Source of the DNA: Candidatus Absconditabacterales bacterium
GTDB taxonomy: Bacteria > Patescibacteriota > Gracilibacteria > Absconditabacterales > Absconditicoccaceae
Direction: 5' to 3'
DNA length: 11,216 bases
Assembly: GCA_937965925.1 (NCBI GenBank)
Contig: CALCME010000132.1
Coordinates: forward strand, 1-11,216
In this document: positions 8,661-11,216 of the stretch, piece after piece
Layout of the letters: each line of letters starts with the position of its first letter
Position numbering within the stretch: position 1 is the first letter of the stretch
Made by a program: the position numbers and the translations under genes
Notes under the pieces: model-generated
Told to the model about the DNA's origin: nothing
Seen by the model: the letters and a program-made list of their open reading frames with translations, nothing else
The model's database searches: none

Positions 8661-9881
8661 ATGACTAAAAGATCATCTCTTATTGCTGTAGTGACACTTC
8701 TTTCAATATTGGGTCTTTCATGGATATTTGCACAATCTGCTTCAAATAGTGATGTATGATGAAACAACTACTGTTGAGATTGAATATTTATGTTAATGCT
8801 TTGAGAAGAGTGTGATGATGGGAATTACATTGACTGAGATTGATGTTCAAGTAATTGTATGAAGGAGCTAACCGAAGAAGATAAAGAACACCTACGTATG
8901 ATGCCAAAAGAATTTACTGGGGAACGCGTTAAAAGAAGTGAAACACTACCAGTTGAAGTATTTGATGTTCCTACTCAATGAGAAGAGAACAGTAATAATT
9001 GAAACACAATTATTATTGAAGTAGAGAGTTCTCCAATATATAACTGATACAAACCGGCAGTTTGATCAGTAATCAGTAATTGATCAATATGAAGTAATTG
9101 ATCTAGCCAGATTGTCTCTAAATCCAAGAAAGAAATTTGTGATGAATGAACTAATAATGGTGTCGTTTGTACGCCATGATACAATTGATCATGTACATAC
9201 TGTTCTGCTAGCTGTGAGTTAGAAACTATCACATGATCTTCGTGTTGAGATTGAATATTCAACCCTAATGAAGAAGAGTGTGATGATAATAATTTTACAA
9301 ATGGGGATTGATGCTCAGCAACTTGTAAGAAAGAAGAAATAATCGTTCGTGAATTACCTTGACCTACTAAGTTATCAGTACAAGAGAAAGCTAAAGAGAT
9401 CGAAAAAACAACAGAACCCGTTATATCTACAAACGTAATAAAACCAAAACTACCGAAAGAAGAGAAAGTGATCGATCCGGTTATACTTGATCTTGCGATT
9501 AAACAAGAGGTTCTCTCATTACCTGTTCCTTTGTCATTACCACCTAATAAGTGTTGAAACTCAGTTCTTGAAGATGGAGAGGGTTGTGATGATTGAAATA
9601 CTATTAACGGTGACTGATGCAATTTTGAGTGTACTCAAGAAGTAGTAAAAGAAGTAGTGATTATAAAGAAAACACAAGCTCGTCAACAAAAACTTACAAG
9701 GATTTCAAAACCAAAGAAGTGAGTTTGATATACTCAACCTCTTCCAAAATCTTTATCTGAAACATGAGTATGATTTTTTGTTCATAAAGAATCAATTATA
9801 ATATTTTGAATTGTTTTTCTTCTTTCATTGTTGGGTTTCTTTGTTATTGGAAGGAGAGAAAAGAGATCCTCATCTAGATAA
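8661..9881 (+). CDS. Cys-rich DUF4215-type surface protein with C-terminal anchor
   Basis: 406 residues. A signal peptide (1-25: KR, then a hydrophobic core ending in IFAQSA) is followed by DUF4215-like modules with the signature CGDGIF...EECDDGN...GDGCSxxC at 38-66, 195-222 and 298-324. A different module, CDEGTNNGVVCTPGYNGSC, is at 160-178. Gly/Ser/Asn-rich, Lys/Glu-rich and Pro-rich linkers separate them. The C-terminus has LPKSLSETG (361-369), a hydrophobic helix (about 379-397) and RREKR: the layout of a cell-wall sorting signal, with a poor match to LPxTG. Most glycines are TGA. Two in-frame ATGs upstream (8646 and 8625) could extend the protein; 8661 gives the cleanest signal peptide. 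DUF4215 repeats are known from extracellular proteins of many bacteria, with no common enzymatic role. Surface location firm; function unknown. Confidence 0.92.
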
Positions 9882-9904
9882 TACATCACTATTTAAAAAC
9901 AGAT

Positions 9905-9936
9905 AAAATGCTTAACAATTGTTAAGCATTTTTTTA
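9905..9936 (+). terminator. Rho-independent terminator after the 8661 gene
   Basis: AAAATGCTTAAC and GTTAAGCATTTT form a perfect 12-bp stem around the loop AATT, followed by more T residues. The symmetrical A/T flanks allow bidirectional action. It lies 23 bp after the stop. Confidence 0.88.
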
Positions 9937-9955
9937 TGGTAAATACTTTTTTACT

Positions 9956-9986
9956 CTATAGGAAATTCTAAACAAATTCCCTATAG
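9956..9986. other. Imperfect inverted repeat (12-bp arms, one mismatch)
   Basis: CTATAGGAAATT (9956-9967) pairs with AATTCCCTATAG (9975-9986) across a seven-base loop with one A/C mismatch. No T-run follows, so it is not a standard terminator. It could be a protein-binding site, an RNA structure or a leftover of a small mobile sequence. Confidence 0.5.
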
Positions 9987-10186
9987 ATGTATAAATACTC
10001 CAATTGCTATGTTTGCATACATTATATAAACGTAATGATCTGCTTACATATTTGGAATCAAAAATCCGAAGGATTATTTTAAAATTAGTGTATCTCTCTT
10101 ATAGAGAAAAAAACATGGCTAAGATTATCTGATTTGAACAAGAGGATATCTTCTGTGCGGTAATTCAATTTAATGTTGATCACATA

Positions 10187-10217
10187 TTGACTTTGTTAGA
10201 TAGATCAGTAAAAATAT
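10187..10217 (+). promoter_or_regulatory. Weak promoter candidate for the 10253 gene
   Basis: TTGACT (10187-10192) is a good -35 match. The partner -10 is poor: TAAAAA after 16 bp or AAATAT after 19 bp. If used, transcription would start about 35 bases before ATG 10253, which supports that start over ATG 10115. Confidence 0.3.
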
Positions 10218-10252
10218 TGAGCAATATTTATTTATTATTTATTAAACCCTAC

Positions 10253-11216
10253 ATGAATACATTGTGTAAAACATTACTAGGTTTTTCAGCTGCTATTGCA
10301 CTGTGACTTAGTGTTTCTTCTGCTAATTTTTGTTGAGATTGAATTTTTCGTTCTGATCTCGGTGAACAATGCGATGATTGAAACTATGTAAACTGAGATT
10401 GATGCGACTCGAACTGTCAAGATGAAACTGTAGTAGAAGAGGAAGAAGAGACAACTACTTCTACAACAACTACAAGTACTTCTAGCAATTCAACAGCATT
10501 TCCTACAACAACTTCTAATAGTTCAACAACTTGAACTACTGGAACAATAACTACTTCAACTAGTAGTTCAAATACTTCATCTGTAAGTAACAATTCTGTT
10601 CCAGCTCACTTGGCTGAAGCATGTGATGAGTGATGAAATAATGGAATTGTTTGTGAACCAGGATATGGTTGAGATTGTTACTACTGTAGCAATACTTGTG
10701 AAGTAGTTAAAGTAGCATGACCAGAATGTGGAGATAACGTTGTACATTCTTCTTATGGTGAATCATGTGATGAAGGATCAAACAACGGTACAACATGTAC
10801 ACCAGGATACGGTGGAACATGTACATACTGTTCAACTACATGTGATGTAGTAACAGTTAATGGACCTTATTGTGATGATAATATTGTAAATGGTGGAGAA
10901 TCATGTGATGAAGGATCAAACAATGGTACAGCATGTACACCAGGATATGGAGGAACATGTACATATTGTTCAGATACATGTGATATAGTAAAAGTAAACG
11001 GAGCGACATGTGGAGATAACGCAATACAAGGATGAGAATCATGTGATGAAGGATCAAACAACGGTACGGCATGTACACCAGGATACGGAGGAACATGTAC
11101 ATACTGTTCATCAACATGTGATATAGTAAGAGTAAACGGAGCAACATGTGGAGATAATATGATTAACTGATGAGAATCATGTGATGAAGGATCAAACAAC
11201 GGTAGAACATGTACAC
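10253..11216 (+). CDS. Cys-rich repeat surface protein, DUF4215-type paralogue (3' partial)
   Basis: 321 residues are visible; the frame runs off the right edge. Residues 1-24 are a signal peptide (MNTLCK, hydrophobic core, then VSSA). A DUF4215-like module follows (CGDGIFRSDLGEQCDDGN at 27-44, ending GDGCDSNC at 48-55), closely matching the first module of the 8661 protein, so the two genes look like tandem paralogues. Residues 56-115 are an acidic then Thr/Ser-rich linker, probably extended. From residue 122 come tandem modules CDEGSNNGTxCTPGYGGTCTYC (Cys-rich, nominally 46 residues). The start at 10253 is chosen for the signal peptide; ATG 10115 is in frame but would bury it. Early glycines are mostly TGA, whereas glycines in the later repeats are almost all GGA or GGT. 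Expected to be secreted or wall-attached; the anchor, if any, is outside the window. Confidence 0.9.
10616..11216 (+). repeat. 138-bp tandem coding repeats (46 aa), continuing past the window
   Basis: Units begin at 10760, 10898, 11036 and 11174 (exactly 138 bp apart), each opening with GAATCATGTGATGAAGGATC. A more diverged 144-bp unit starts at 10616. The DNA of the 138-bp units is very similar including third positions, which points to recent duplication or gene conversion. The array is cut by the right edge. Confidence 0.93.

Larger units (their letters stand above)
9882..10252. other. 371-bp intergenic region between the two DUF4215-type genes
   Basis: It holds the terminator at 9905-9936, an imperfect hairpin at 9956-9986 and a smaller hairpin with a T-run at 10061-10080 (AATCC-GAA-GGATT core). 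A 31-codon frame at 9987-10082 looks like chance. From ATG 10115 a frame runs without a stop into the downstream gene, adding 46 codons (MAKIIGFEQEDIF...) in front of its signal peptide. A promoter-like TTGACT lies at 10187-10192. No convincing separate gene was found. Confidence 0.6.

Noticed and set aside
8975..9622. 215-codon minus-strand frame
   Set aside because: Antisense shadow of the 8661 surface protein. The Ser/Gln-rich translation mirrors the sense codons, while the plus frame has signal peptide, Cys modules and anchor.
10857..11199. Two overlapping minus-strand frames with repeats
   Set aside because: They are the reverse of the 138-bp coding repeats. The apparent repeat proteins only reflect repeated DNA on the sense strand.

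Overview
The window reads as a chromosome piece from a Candidate Phyla Radiation bacterium of the Absconditabacteria (SR1) / Gracilibacteria group, where TGA means glycine (genetic code 25). This rests on the sequence itself. Read with TGA as stop, almost nothing longer than about 100 codons is open. Read with TGA as Gly, a nearly gap-free set of genes appears, and TGA falls on family-invariant glycines: SAGRVQS, DREGE and IGRPSTYA of topoisomerase I, and the metal-binding block HGHLDHIG of RNase J. The DNA is AT-rich. All eight genes whose end is visible stop at TAA, none at TAG.

Layout, left to right. (1) 2-1066, +: the 3' part of a surface protein with a Gly/Asn-rich region, three four-Cys repeats, a second Cys-rich region and a C-terminal two-helix segment like T4SS/conjugation pilins. 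(2) 1118-1531, +: a small protein, possibly a relic of the UlaG-type metallo-beta-lactamase fold without the catalytic histidines. (3) 1574-2119, -: a class I SAM-dependent (O-)methyltransferase, convergent with gene 2. (4) 2307-4226, +: RNase J, divergent from gene 3, with a promoter and a strong terminator. (5) 4467-4949, +: a small exported or membrane-anchored protein of unknown function. (6) 5139-5882, +: a membrane-anchored DsbA-like thioredoxin-fold protein with a CPFC active site, then a strong terminator. (7) 6082-8478, +: DNA topoisomerase I with no zinc ribbons and a Lys-rich tail. (8) 8661-9881, +: a Cys-rich DUF4215-type surface protein with a C-terminal anchor, then a terminator. 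(9) 10253 to the right edge, +: a paralogue of gene 8 with a Thr/Ser linker and at least three 138-bp tandem repeats, running off the window.

How they fit together: RNase J and TopA are housekeeping RNA-turnover and DNA-topology enzymes. The rest has an envelope theme: three large disulfide-type surface proteins (genes 1, 8, 9), an exported protein (gene 5) and an anchored thiol oxidoreductase (gene 6) that could supply or proofread their disulfides. Known SR1/Gracilibacteria members with studied lifestyles are epibionts or predators on other bacteria, so these surface proteins are reasonable candidates for host contact; that last step is inference. No tRNA, rRNA, CRISPR array, insertion sequence or phage gene was seen.
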